In this document: positions 36,084 through 46,689 of the stretch, piece by piece
How positions within the stretch are numbered: the first letter of the stretch is position 1
Layout: every line of letters begins with the position of its first letter
DNA from: Cornus controversa
Taxonomy: Eukaryota > Streptophyta > Magnoliopsida > Cornales > Cornaceae
Assembly (NCBI GenBank): GCA_026545225.1
Contig: CM048847.1
Coordinates: 8,116,501-8,180,500, forward strand
Length of the DNA: 64,000 bases
Reading direction: 5' to 3'
The notes under the pieces: model-generated
Seen by the model: only the letters and a program-made list of their open reading frames with translations
What the model was told of the DNA's origin: nothing
Database searches by the model: none
Translations under genes and position numbers: made by a program

Positions 36084-38822
36084 TGTCACGCCCCGATTTT
36101 TAACACCCGGTTAAGAGCGAGACAAATGGGGGTGAACGGTGAAATCTAATCAAAGCAGCCATTTTGGAAAATATAATATCCAAACCAATTCTCTTAACCA
36201 CGGAAGCAACAAAATATGCATATAATTAAGTGAATATGCATGACTAACCATGGTCCTCATCGTTGAAATCATTTAGAACAATAAAAAAAAAAAAGATTTT
36301 CGGCCCTCGTGAATAGTAACTTTTCGTAAAAAGTTCCAAAAAATTTTTCGGACCATTGTCCCATCCTACTATAGTCCTAAGAAGCTTAAAAATATAATTT
36401 AGACCTTTTGAAATGGTCCAGAACTATGATTTTGCATCTCCGGGCTGTAGCTAAATTGCTACAGTAACTCCTCTAGTGGACAGTGCACTACCAGGTGCAA
36501 TCTGCGCAGCAGTCATAAAAAAATTCATAGAAAATTCATTTCAACTCGGAATGAGGCAAACTAAAATTCTGTAGAAACTAGACTAAACGTGGAACAAGAC
36601 TACATCAACCTCAATGTCTAGATGTAAGGAAAATGAAACATTTTTGACAACAAAATTGGTGCCCAGCAGAAATAGTGAAATCTGGTGGCAGAATATTCTC
36701 GGATTTTTATAAAATTTTGAAGTTGTCCAAATGTCACCAAATTAAATCTAGGAATACTAGACATCTAGGGGAAGATTTGGTAAAAATTTCAGACCATTTG
36801 GAGTTGTGTAGACCCCTCAAAAAAATTCGCCAAAATCTGGGCAGAATGTGTCCATTTGACCGGCAACACTTTCATTTCCAACAAAATCTAACACTCAACA
36901 TTTCAAGGATCTACAAATGGTATGTCACCATACACACACTCTAAATCACAAATTCATTTCACCATAGACTCACAAATCCTCATACATTTCTATTGAAATC
37001 ATACAAATCATTTCATAAGTCATTCATACCGTAAATTCAAAATGGACACTTTTGGGCACGTGTCCCCCCCTAATGGCTATACAATTATGTTCAAAGTCTT
37101 CCATACATGTCCAACATGGATTATACATATGAAATTCAAATATAAATATGTTGTCCAACTTTAAGAATAACATTTCCCAAAAGAGTCCATATGCCACAAA
37201 ACGGCATGGACATCTACATACATATCAAAAGATCCAAAAGTCCAAAAGAAACTCAACAAGGTCCATTGAGCTAATCATGGCTCATCCTCCATTGGTGCCT
37301 TATCTGGAAAAAAAAAAGTTTTATATAGGGGGTGAGCACCACTGCGGCTCAGTAGGAATGATCCACCCAACTCCACTCTAACTCAGGCGGCCATGCATGG
37401 ATGTATATGAAATCATTAAAATCTAGATGACAATTATCCATGCTTTTTACCCATAAACAATCACGTTTTATAAATCATGTGTGATGCTTCACATTCCAAT
37501 GTATACATACATGAAGCAAAATGAGCAAGTCACAATTAAAATATATACTCACGCCACATAAGTCCGGAAATCAATTCAATGGGGACTAGCTTATCAAACC
37601 ACCTCATAGTAAGGGTCTCTTCGGCACCCAAACTCTGCTTACGCTTCTCGGTTCAATATTTCGAAGGATGCGCCATCCGCTTGGCCAAGTCTTGGGTCTT
37701 TCACCCTAGGGGTCATCCCCTTATCTTAATTTTCAATGTTGTCACGCCCCAAAAACCTCGCTTTTCATATAATGCACATAATCACATCAATGCACTCAAT
37801 CAACACAATGCAATGCATTTTATCAAATCAATGCATTTTCCTTCCACTTCAAGATTGTCACAATGTCATCACACTCACATCATGGAAATCATCATGCTTA
37901 TGCATTTTTCAAGAAATTCATATCTTTCATGCATAAATCTATAAACACCACATTTTCATGTTTTCACCAAATGAACACATTTTCAACAATTAGCATATAT
38001 AGTCTCAATATCACATATACAACACATATGATCCCTAAATAACATATTAGACCTATACATATGCATAAATCACATTTATATATACATACATACATATACA
38101 TAAAACCCTAAATACAAAAAATCCCAACTTATCTTTCATGTCACAAATATGTGACCTATAAAATCAAAGTAAAGATGAGTCTAGCACCCCTACCTCAAAT
38201 TCCAAGCTTTGAATCCAACTTTGAGAAATCCCAGCTTTTTCAACTTCACAAAATGTGGACTTTGTTCGGTTCAAACCGAAGCCCTCAACGTCCTCTACAC
38301 ACTTTCCTTCTTCGGGATCTTACAAATCACACCCCAAGTGACCTCAAATCGAGAGAGAAGGGAGAGAGATGAAGTGGTGAATTTTAGAGAGAGAGTGAAA
38401 TCTGTAAATATGAAATATCCCAGACCTTGGGATATTTATTTCACTCCTAGGGGTGCGAAGAGACCATTTTGCCCCCGGGCCACTTAACGTACCCTCCCGA
38501 CGTCTGAATTAATTCTTGAAAACTCCGTTGGACTCGAAATCACTTCCATAACACTCTAAACATTTCATTTAAGCCATTCTCCAAAATAAATATTTTTAAA
38601 AATTTTCCGAATTTCCGAACCCACTTACGTCGCATCCCGAGCCCTAGTTTGACCAAAAAGGCAAACTTTTTCAAAAGTTCCCAAAACTTCCCAAAACTAT
38701 AGTCCAACCTTCTAAGCATGTTCTCCATATTCAAAACATATTAAATATCATTTAAAATGTATTTAAAGCAATAAATGATGAAAATTTCAAAAAAATAGTC
38801 AAAATTGGGCACGGTCTCTACA
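36084..38822 (-). repeat. Element C 5' LTR
   Basis: It is 2739 bases with termini TGTCACGCCCC and GGGCACGGTCTCTACA, the same length and ends as the LTRs of element A but clearly diverged inside. The partner LTR and most of pol are gone, so the copy is truncated at its 3' side (34107) and no target duplication can be tested. Confidence 0.88.
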
Positions 38823-40004
38823 GAGCTCCAGTTAGATGGAAGAGGATACTCCCTAAAACAAAGTCCTACGATGAGGGGATCTGGTTAGGAGCCTCAGTTA
38901 TGTGGTATTGGACCGTCTAAGGAATTGGAGTCCAATGGATTGTGTGAAGAGTATAAGGGAGTTATGCATATCTTGTTATATTATATGTTATTTATGGTAT
39001 GGTTGAGATGTACAAATATTTGCGTAACATGATTAATGCAAATGTATGTTTATGTGGTATTCACAGAACTTACGAAATTGTATTTTAGACATTCCTATTG
39101 AGTGTATTGTAGCTTATCTCATGAGTATTAACCCTTTTCAGGAAATGAAAAGGAAGTGATGGAGTCTCTCAACGGTGAGTTGGCATGGAGCGAGATTGGT
39201 TTCATTTAAAGACTTCTAATGCTTTATTTGAATACATGTCCGAGATGTGGACTATATGCATGTGGTGAACGTGTATAAGACCTTTTATGTTTTGAGAACA
39301 TGTTATGATTATGTTTCATGATTTTATACTTTATATGTATGTTTTGAGCATGATGAATACTAGACAATGTGAACAATGATTTTGCAATTATGTTCATTTT
39401 TACATGTATAAACTTGTGAGAATGGTTGTGTTGATGAATTGGTAAGATGAGGAGTGTGTATATGATAAGAATGGGGACCAAAGCATGAGAGTGGACACTT
39501 AAAAAATTCTGCAGGGAAACTGGTTCGAGGACCTTCGATGAATCGAAACCCCTATTTCTCTTAATCGAATAGTTTTGATTAATTGGTTAAGTATTGAAAA
39601 ATGGTTCGATAGAAGTAGTTCAATTCCAGTGGGATTTCGATAGTACTTCAATACAAGCTTGATCAAGCGTAAGCTTCAATTGATCAAAACCTCCACTTCG
39701 ATTAAATGAAGTGAGGTCTTCAATTAATCGAAGAGTGCACTTCGATCAATTGAAAGGTGCATTAACCATGTGTTTTCAAAGAGGCTTATGTATGCATATT
39801 TTTCAAAGAGGGACTCATGTAGTAGACTCGAATTGCTTATGCATGCGTGTATACATTGTAGTAATGGTAATGATTATGCTTCCACTCGATCTTGAGATCA
39901 CAACTTAGATTGATTGATCTATGTGACATTCCGGTGAGGAATTGATGTATCGATGTTAAAAAGTCTTCCGCGATAAGTAATGACCCGAGGTTTGGGGCGT
40001 GACA
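38823..40004 (+). repeat. 5'-truncated LTR, plus orientation, with PBS
   Basis: Ends in TTTGGGGCGTGACA (to 40004), followed directly by ACTTGGTATCA, a primer-binding site. The part GGAGTCCAAT...AGGGAGTTATGCATAT (38925-38970) resembles the solo LTR B near 32740-32790. A cluster of CTTCGATTAATCGAAG-like palindromes lies at 39530-39760. No coding seen. Confidence 0.55.
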
Positions 40005-40137
40005 ACTTGGTATCAAATCATGATATCAAGGTGAGATTGTTGTTGAGATAGTTCATGTAGTCTAATGAACGGGTTCACTCTCAAAATTCAGGTTTGGACT
40101 AGGGGAGTCTCGGTGGTCCAAATTTTGGAGCGTGACA
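40005..40137 (+). repeat. PBS plus LTR-end stub, plus orientation
   Basis: Primer-binding site ACTTGGTATCA, about 50 bases of spacer, then an 80-base LTR end from ACGGGTTCACTC to GGAGCGTGACA. This is the inverse of the module at 1239-1372. Confidence 0.5.
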
Positions 40138-41184
40138 TGTATGGTTCACTTGAACAATTCTCTGATATATACATATACATACACATTAGGCACATACAAC
40201 ACAGCATATTTCTCATGCTCTCCTACATACACTCATGCTTTATATAATTCTAGCATGCATCATACCCTTATACACCACATATAATCACATATATGCTCAA
40301 AATCATGCATACAATTCACATATGCATATAATTCATCATACTTCTAAACATGCTCATAATTCTATACTTACTTACAACATGTATAAGTTCACAATCATCA
40401 TATATCACTATATGGATAGCATTAGCATGTAGCAATTTATAAAGAAAGCATAACACATAACCCTATCATTCTCCCGTATATGCTAAACTCAACCAAACCC
40501 TCTCAAATTCACCAAAATCATATAAATTGATGACTAAGAGAGAAAGAACACCTCTACCTCGAGTTTGAAGCGTTTCTAGCCAAAACCCTAGAATCCTCCA
40601 AGCTTCAACTTCATCGAAATCAAATTTTGTTCAATTCAAACTGAAGCCCTTGCCGCGTAGAACAAATTGTCCTTCACTGTTACCTTCCAATTCTAAGCTT
40701 AAAGCCTCCAACATGAAGAAATAAGGAGAAGAGATAAAGAGGGAGAAAGAAATAGAGATGGCCAGCTATTCTTGCCCTTTTCAAATGGCTGGGATCTCAA
40801 CCAATAGATATTTATAATATCTAGGGTGCAAAATGATCAAAATGCTCCCGGGGCACTTAACATACCCTCCCGACCTCTATTTTTGATTTTGAAAGCGGTT
40901 ATGGCTCCAAAATTACTTCATTAACTCTTTTAACATTTTTTTTTGGTCTAAAACTAAAATTAAGTTTTTTTCAAATTCCCTGTCCCACCCGACCCACGTC
41001 CTGGGCCCCGCTGACTCAAAAATCTCAAATTTCACCAAAAGCTCCCAAAACTTCCCCAAGCCTCTAAACAAATTTCCAAACATGTTTTCCACATTAAAAA
41101 CATATATAACATTATTTAAAATCAATTTATGACAAAAATGATGAATAAAAAGAAAATAGGTCAAAATTAGACCCGATCTCTACA
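40138..41184 (-). repeat. LTR fragment of the A/C type
   Basis: Ends with ACCCGATCTCTACA, the same terminus as LTRs A and C, and shares with them the run GAAGCCCTTGCCGCGTAGA...AAGAGGGAGAAAGAAATAGAG and the C-rich CTCCCAAAACTTCCCC. The start is lost in the stub at 40137. No genes. Confidence 0.6.
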
Positions 41185-41880
41185 TGCGGCATAGATTGAA
41201 TGAGATTTACTGCCCTTGGTGGGTAAAACTACAATTTTACTAATTTTCCCTTGGGTCGATTTAGGATCTATTTGAGGTGTAATACCTTAGTGATCCATTG
41301 GAGATTTTTAAGTCAAAAATTACAACACCACTGGGATTTTGAACTCAAAAACTATGATTTAAGCACCATTGAGGATTTTGAGTCTACAGCTCCACCTTTG
41401 ACATTTTAGCATGTCTCAGCTTTGTGAATGCAAGAAGCTATTTATTGAGGGGTGGTTTAATGGGTGGGTAAATGATAATGCGAAGAGTGGAGGAAATAAT
41501 AATGTGGGCAATGGTATGATCAAACCTAGGGGTGACCTAGACTGCCTACGTATCCTAATTATGGCTAGCATGTTGGGAATCAGGGTAAACGTAGTTCAGA
41601 AAGATCTTGATAGGTTTTTGAATTTAAAATAGATTGACCTTTAAACATACGAGTTTGAAAGGTGGCGTGATCGCACCCAGGGTTGCCTAGGCTACCTACA
41701 TATCCCAACTATAGATAACATGATTGGAATTAGGTTAAACATAGTTTGAAATAAGAATGGTATTGGGAAGAGAACAAATATTTGAACCTTAACTAGATGT
41801 GTGTCTAGGAACTAGAACAAGTTAAATATTACACTTTATCAAATATTACACTTTATTAGCTATATAGTCATGCCATATAT
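41185..41880. repeat. Unassigned region with a diverged tandem duplication
   Basis: Two related stretches, about 41521-41612 and 41667-41753, each carry a CCTAG...CTGCCTACGTATCC-like block and a GGAATCAGGGTAAACGTAG-like block. The second copy is diverged. I see no gene; the short frame at 41411-41632 covers the first copy and is probably chance. Confidence 0.5.
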
Positions 41881-42720
41881 GGGAAGCTATTGAATCTCTC
41901 AAGTTTTCCCCCAAACCATGATCTGCACTTCTCTTCAATAGACCACCCTCTTCATTTTGAGTTTCATTTCAAAGCTCATAGTCCACTTCATTAACAAGGC
42001 TTTCATAAGGATTCATGCCCATTAAATAGTTATGTAGGATGCAACATGCTAAAATGATATCAACTTGAGTTTAACATCATATGTTGGTTCAGTACTATTT
42101 ATTATGATAGGAAATCATTTCTTTAACACATTGAAAGTTCTCTTAATAATATTGCATAGATGCATGTCGAAGATTGAATAACTTTCGAGGATTCTCCAGT
42201 CACTATGAGGCATATTCTTTTAAATAGTAGCACACACCTCTATAAGGCGTGATAAGTTGAGCCTTTAATGGGTACCCCACGTCAACAAGATAATATTTTT
42301 CTATTATGAAAAATAGTAATTAATATTGGCTTCATATTAATAAAAAATCTTAAATATTTTAGTTTATGTTAACAAAATTTACCTCAAGAAAGTATTAACT
42401 TATCTCCTCGTCTTTCTAGTGCACTCGTCATAACTTTTGAGTTTGGTGCGGTACCCTCCCATCCAAGCAAGACATAGGTGATTTCATGTCAAATGAACAA
42501 GCAGGTAACACATTTACATACTGGATAATTCTTTCTACTACAATATCTTGGTGTATCTTCATTAGATACTTTCACACGAACGTATGTTCCATCAATTGCC
42601 CCAATGCAATTCTGAGATAAATTATTATATGAAAATTTACATGTAATAGTTTGTTAAAAAAAAGTTAAGTATTGAGGAGTACAGGTAATAATCATGTTTA
42701 CCTTAAAATATGGATGAAAC
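41881..42720 (-). pseudogene. PIF/Harbinger transposase, C-terminal part
   Basis: Minus-strand reading gives HPYFK (about 42718-42703), then a small intron (42611-42702, GT...AG), then NCIGAIDGTYVRVKV (about 42610-42566), the YVLLGWEG block (about 42470), a second interruption, then KYYLVDVGYPLKAQLITPYR (about 42290-42230) and [14 protein letters not shown] (about 42040-42005). These are the DDE-nuclease blocks of PIF/Harbinger transposases, including the first aspartate in AIDGT and the one in LVDVGYP. Stops and frameshifts are frequent, so it is dead. It is continuous with 45443-45850 once the inserted LTR is ignored. Confidence 0.82.
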
Positions 42721-45437
42721 AGTTGACCTTAAGGTTTTAACCCAAGGTTATTAGGGTAACTTTGATGATTACAGTCTATTGAAGTGTAGATTTAATAAGT
42801 TTACTTGAGTGTGCATTTTACAATATTTCAAATTATCTCAAGTATCTTAAAGGTGTTGGACTTAAAGGAATTAAAAGAAGATATATAAAGTCATATGATC
42901 ATAGAGATCAAAGATCAATAATCAAGATCAATGACTAAGTTGAAGAAAATTCAAACCACATGATGAAGGAACCCAAGAGCTTAAAGATTTGGAGATCAAA
43001 AGACTTGGGCAGGTTAGTCTTAGGTGAGTGCTAGATTTAATATAAAGTTATTTTTGAAATAACTTCTTTTGAAAGCTCATATATTGTCCTACTAGACCTT
43101 AGGACCAATTCATATCATATCACGGTTTCTTGAACACTTAGAATTAGGCTATGAACTTCAATGAATAATCTTGAAAGTTATATGTTGAGATTGAGTTCAT
43201 TCAAGCTTATATTTAGCTTTGAAGGAACTCAATTCTTGAGTAAACAAATTTTAGAACCTACACTTGAATTAGGATATATCATTTATGGTTCTTAGGCTTT
43301 GAACTCAATTGACTCACTTTATAAAGCTTTATCATGTACAATTGTTGTTTCGGAGACTTAGCGCAAAAATTTTAAAAAGTGTTAGATTCTAGGGACAAAA
43401 ACATAAATATGAGTTTTTCAATAAATCTTGACATAAAAAGTCCTGGTAATTATATCCCATGATTTATCATGATCATATGAATTTTCTCAACCCCAAATAA
43501 TTTGATTTGGTCATTCATATTGCACGATAATTTTTTATGTCAAAGTTGAAAATATTCATTTTGTACTAAAACTGAAAAATTAGATTTTGATTCATTTGAA
43601 TTTAATTTTAAAACTATTTTTATTGAATCCAAATGGGGGGTACTTTTTTTATTTACATTAAATAACTTAAAGTAAATTGAAATGTAAAAGTATATGAGAG
43701 ATTTACTTGTGTAGTGTGCTGATGCACTGTGCACGAGAAAATGGCTGAGTCTGAGAACAATTTCGACCTAGGGAATTTCAGTCGCCTGATGGATCCCATC
43801 AGCCAGCTTGTAAAAGCTATAATTGAATCTAGTAAGTTGTGCAAAATTGGAGTTTCAGAAACATTGTTTCAACCTACCAAAATAGTGTTATCAGTCGACT
43901 GTTAAATGCTTCCCAACCACTTCCAAACGGCTAGAATCTATTTCTGGGCTATATACACACCTTGTATATGTATTATACAAGTGAGAGAGATTACCTGATG
44001 CCGCCCTACCAAGAGGAGTCGACGAACACGTCTTCACAACAATATCGAAGCAAAATAAAGGGTAAAACAAGAGATCAAAGGAGTATTGGAAAGTAAGATA
44101 TTCGCTGCTGAAAATTTATAACTTCAATCAATAATCAAACCCTAACAACTACAACGCTATATATAACATTTCTTCTTCCTCAATTATAGCCATATATGGA
44201 TATCCTACCAAATATAAATAAAAAATACAAATAGGAAAGTTGATGAAATAAAGTAAATTGCTGAAAATAAAGAAATTGCTAAAAATCAAAACTTGTTAGA
44301 AATTGGTTCTTCTTCCCCTTCTTTCCTTTTTCGGGTGTTCCCAATCTTTTAGGAAATCTCCTATTGGGCCCATAGCTACATCATTACCATATCCCTCCAT
44401 GATCATTTATTGTTGGTAAATACTACCTTAGAGCTTAAATATTCATATCATTCATGTATTGGTAGTCACCACTATCGAGCCAAACACTTGCATATCATTC
44501 ATAGTGGCAAAATCCTAGTGAAGAGCTTTCAATTGAGTATTTCATTTCTAACTCTAGGTATGTGAGCTATCATTTTTATATCTATCCGTTGAAGAATATT
44601 TTTCTATTGAGCTTTAATTGGTATATCCATCTTTGAGAGATATTATTGTTATACTATAAATTCTTATCTACCTTTGAGAGGAAGACCAAGTGATGCACTT
44701 GGCAAGGAATACCAAACGGTTGGTTAGGCAAAGAAGTATTGGTGATGTTTTCATTGAGCAAGGAAGACCAAGTCATGAACTTGACAAAGAAGTATAGGTA
44801 AGGTGTTCACTGGAGCAAGGAAGCCCAAGTGGTTCACTTGGGAATTGTAATAGCTTGTTTTCCACCCTTAAGAGAAGCCCCATAGTGGAATCCTCAAGAG
44901 GTGCTCTTGAGAGATGGATGTAGGCTGGAGATGCCGAACCATGTAAAAATTTTGCTTGGTTTGCATTTCTATAATCCTTAACTCATTTACTTAATAGCAT
45001 TTCATATGTTTAATTTCATTATGCTTTATATATGAATATTATGAGTTTATATGCTTTGATTTATATGAGGATGATTGGATTAATGCTTAGAGTATGTGAA
45101 TTGATTGAGTATTAATTTGATTGTCCTTTCACCAATCAAGTTGCATACCATGTGATTGATAGAATGTGCAATCAACATTTTCACACATTACAAGTATGAT
45201 ATGTTGTACTTACACGAGCACTTACACTTGTTGTATCCACTAGATTATTTAAGTGCATAATAACTTTCTACGATAAAGCATTCCCATTCCCACTTTTTGA
45301 ATACTTAAGTTCACTAAGTGTTTGACAAAAGTTCATTTGAGCTAATTTTTGTCAAAATAAGCTAAACCGAAAAAGTTTCATTATTTGCTTAATGTCCCTA
45401 TTCACCCCCCCCCTTCTAGGACAATTCTTGGGTAACA
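42721..45437 (+). mobile_element. SIRE-like (Ty1/copia) solo LTR inside a transposase exon
   Basis: It is 2717 bases, ending GGGTAACA; the start reads AGTTGACC where TGTTGACC would be expected. Flanks GAAAC (42716-42720) and AAAAC (45438-45442) form a five-base duplication with one mismatch, and the transposase frame is continuous across the site when the LTR is ignored. SIRE-type landmarks are GATGTAGGC...GCCGAACCATGTAAAA near 44925-44950 and the C-run TATTCACCCCCCCCC near 45400. AGTCGACTG near 43896 is a palindrome. About 43990-44420 looks like a further insertion that I cannot classify. Confidence 0.72.
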
Positions 45438-45442
45438 AAAAC

Positions 45443-45850
45443 CTATCATTATTGAGTATTTCTTGAGAAATCTCCAATCTATTTTGTTGTTTGAGAAATT
45501 GCCCTTCCAACGAGATTATTATTTTTAACACACTATGAAAATGACGGCTTATGTTTCACCAAACAAAAGAAAAATGACATTGTTTGATTCCTCACATTGT
45601 GTGATATAATGTGAAGAAACTTGGCACCTTACTCCTCAACACTTGTACGTTTTGTGGGTTGAAGACCACTATATCTCGTAAGCATCTCACATAAATTTTG
45701 AAAAGCTTATGTTCCCATACGAGTAATGTTATGACATTTCTCACTTACCCTAAGCTTATTCATTAGTTTATCTCGTGTTATTTGTCTTTCAATCTCTCAC
45801 GCGAATGAAACTGAACGGCGATGAACCCTACACAAGTGTTATCATATGAG
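45443..45850 (-). pseudogene. PIF/Harbinger transposase, N-terminal part
   Basis: Minus reading gives, with frameshifts, GLQPTKRTSVEE and KFLHIISHNVRN (about 45665-45590), then ISRHFHSVLKII and SLEGQFLKQQNRLEI (about 45555-45480), ending at the LTR insertion. The blocks match the helix-turn-helix-like N-terminal half of plant PIF/Harbinger transposases. The frame is broken several times, including a TGA where the family has Gly-Glu before ThrIleSerArg. Confidence 0.8.
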
Positions 45851-46133
45851 ACATAAGTGGAATAACAATTTTTTTTTTCTAATTGTTGAGGGCAATTTTA
45901 GAATTATAAAAATACTACTTAACCCGCTATACTTTCTATTCCAATCTTCTCATTTTTGAAAGGATAGGATATGAGGGATTTGCTATCACTCCAATCTCTC
46001 ATGATCCTTTTCCTTTTCTCTATTTAGACTACCCAAACACTCATCACACTATCATTTTTTCTCTTTTCTCTCCAAATCACTCAATTCAAACCATTCTTTT
46101 CCCTTCAAATCACTCATTCCAAATATAGTATAA
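45851..46133. other. Non-coding A/T- and pyrimidine-rich sequence
   Basis: No frame. CTACCCAAACACTCAT near 46030 resembles ends of small DNA transposons, but I find no matching partner end. Confidence 0.4.
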
Positions 46134-46510
46134 TGTTGCATTTGGTACGCAACAATGGAATGGAATGAAATGCCAATATTATCTTTTTGGATCTATTCCT
46201 TTGTTTGGTACAAAAAATTAAAGTGGGAAATGACCATTTCGCGTCATTTCTTTGGAATAAAAAAGAATAAAAATTCATTCCACTACTCAACATATGTAAT
46301 GATCATTCTATTTCCAATAAACATTAAAAAATAAATCTAGTCAGCAAAAATAATGTAATCATCATTTCATTTCTGCATCATTTCATGTTTGAAATCAAAC
46401 AATAGAATGAGAATGTTCATTCCATTCTATTCTCATTTTTATTCCATTCTCACTTTAGTGGAATGTTTATTCTATTTTATTGTGTTTGTTACGTACCAAT
46501 AGCAGCAACA
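46134..46510. mobile_element. MITE-like element upstream of the EF-P gene
   Basis: The left end GTTGCATTTGGTACGCAACA and the right end GTTACGTACCAATAGCAGCAAC are imperfect inverted repeats; sub-terminal GGAATGGAATGAAATG and CATTCCATTCTATTC are also inverted. There is no coding. I could not settle a target duplication, so the superfamily is open. It ends about 180 bases before the EF-P start codon. Confidence 0.6.
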
Positions 46511-46689
46511 TATTTGTTAATAGATTGGACTATTTTGGTTACATCTAAAGGGTGATTGATCACGATTTTGACCGAACTTTTAAGAGGGGGTGAAAAGTGA
46601 ATTTACACTCAATAATATTTTTCTTTCTTTTCCCTACTCTTTATCTCAAGGTACTGCGTTCCATGAAAAAAAAAAAAAAAGGGGGGAAA

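Noticed and set aside
37740..37752. TGTCACGCCCC motif within LTR C, as if another LTR began
   Set aside because: Sequence on both sides continues as LTR C-like text (compare 17800-17830 and 10200-10230), with no primer site or duplication. It may be a short replacement, but no insertion can be shown.
46662..46689. Upstream in-frame ATG for EF-P (MKKKKKGGK)
   Set aside because: It is encoded by an A-run followed by a G-run prone to slippage; the start at 46690 matches the usual N-terminus and gives a better presequence.
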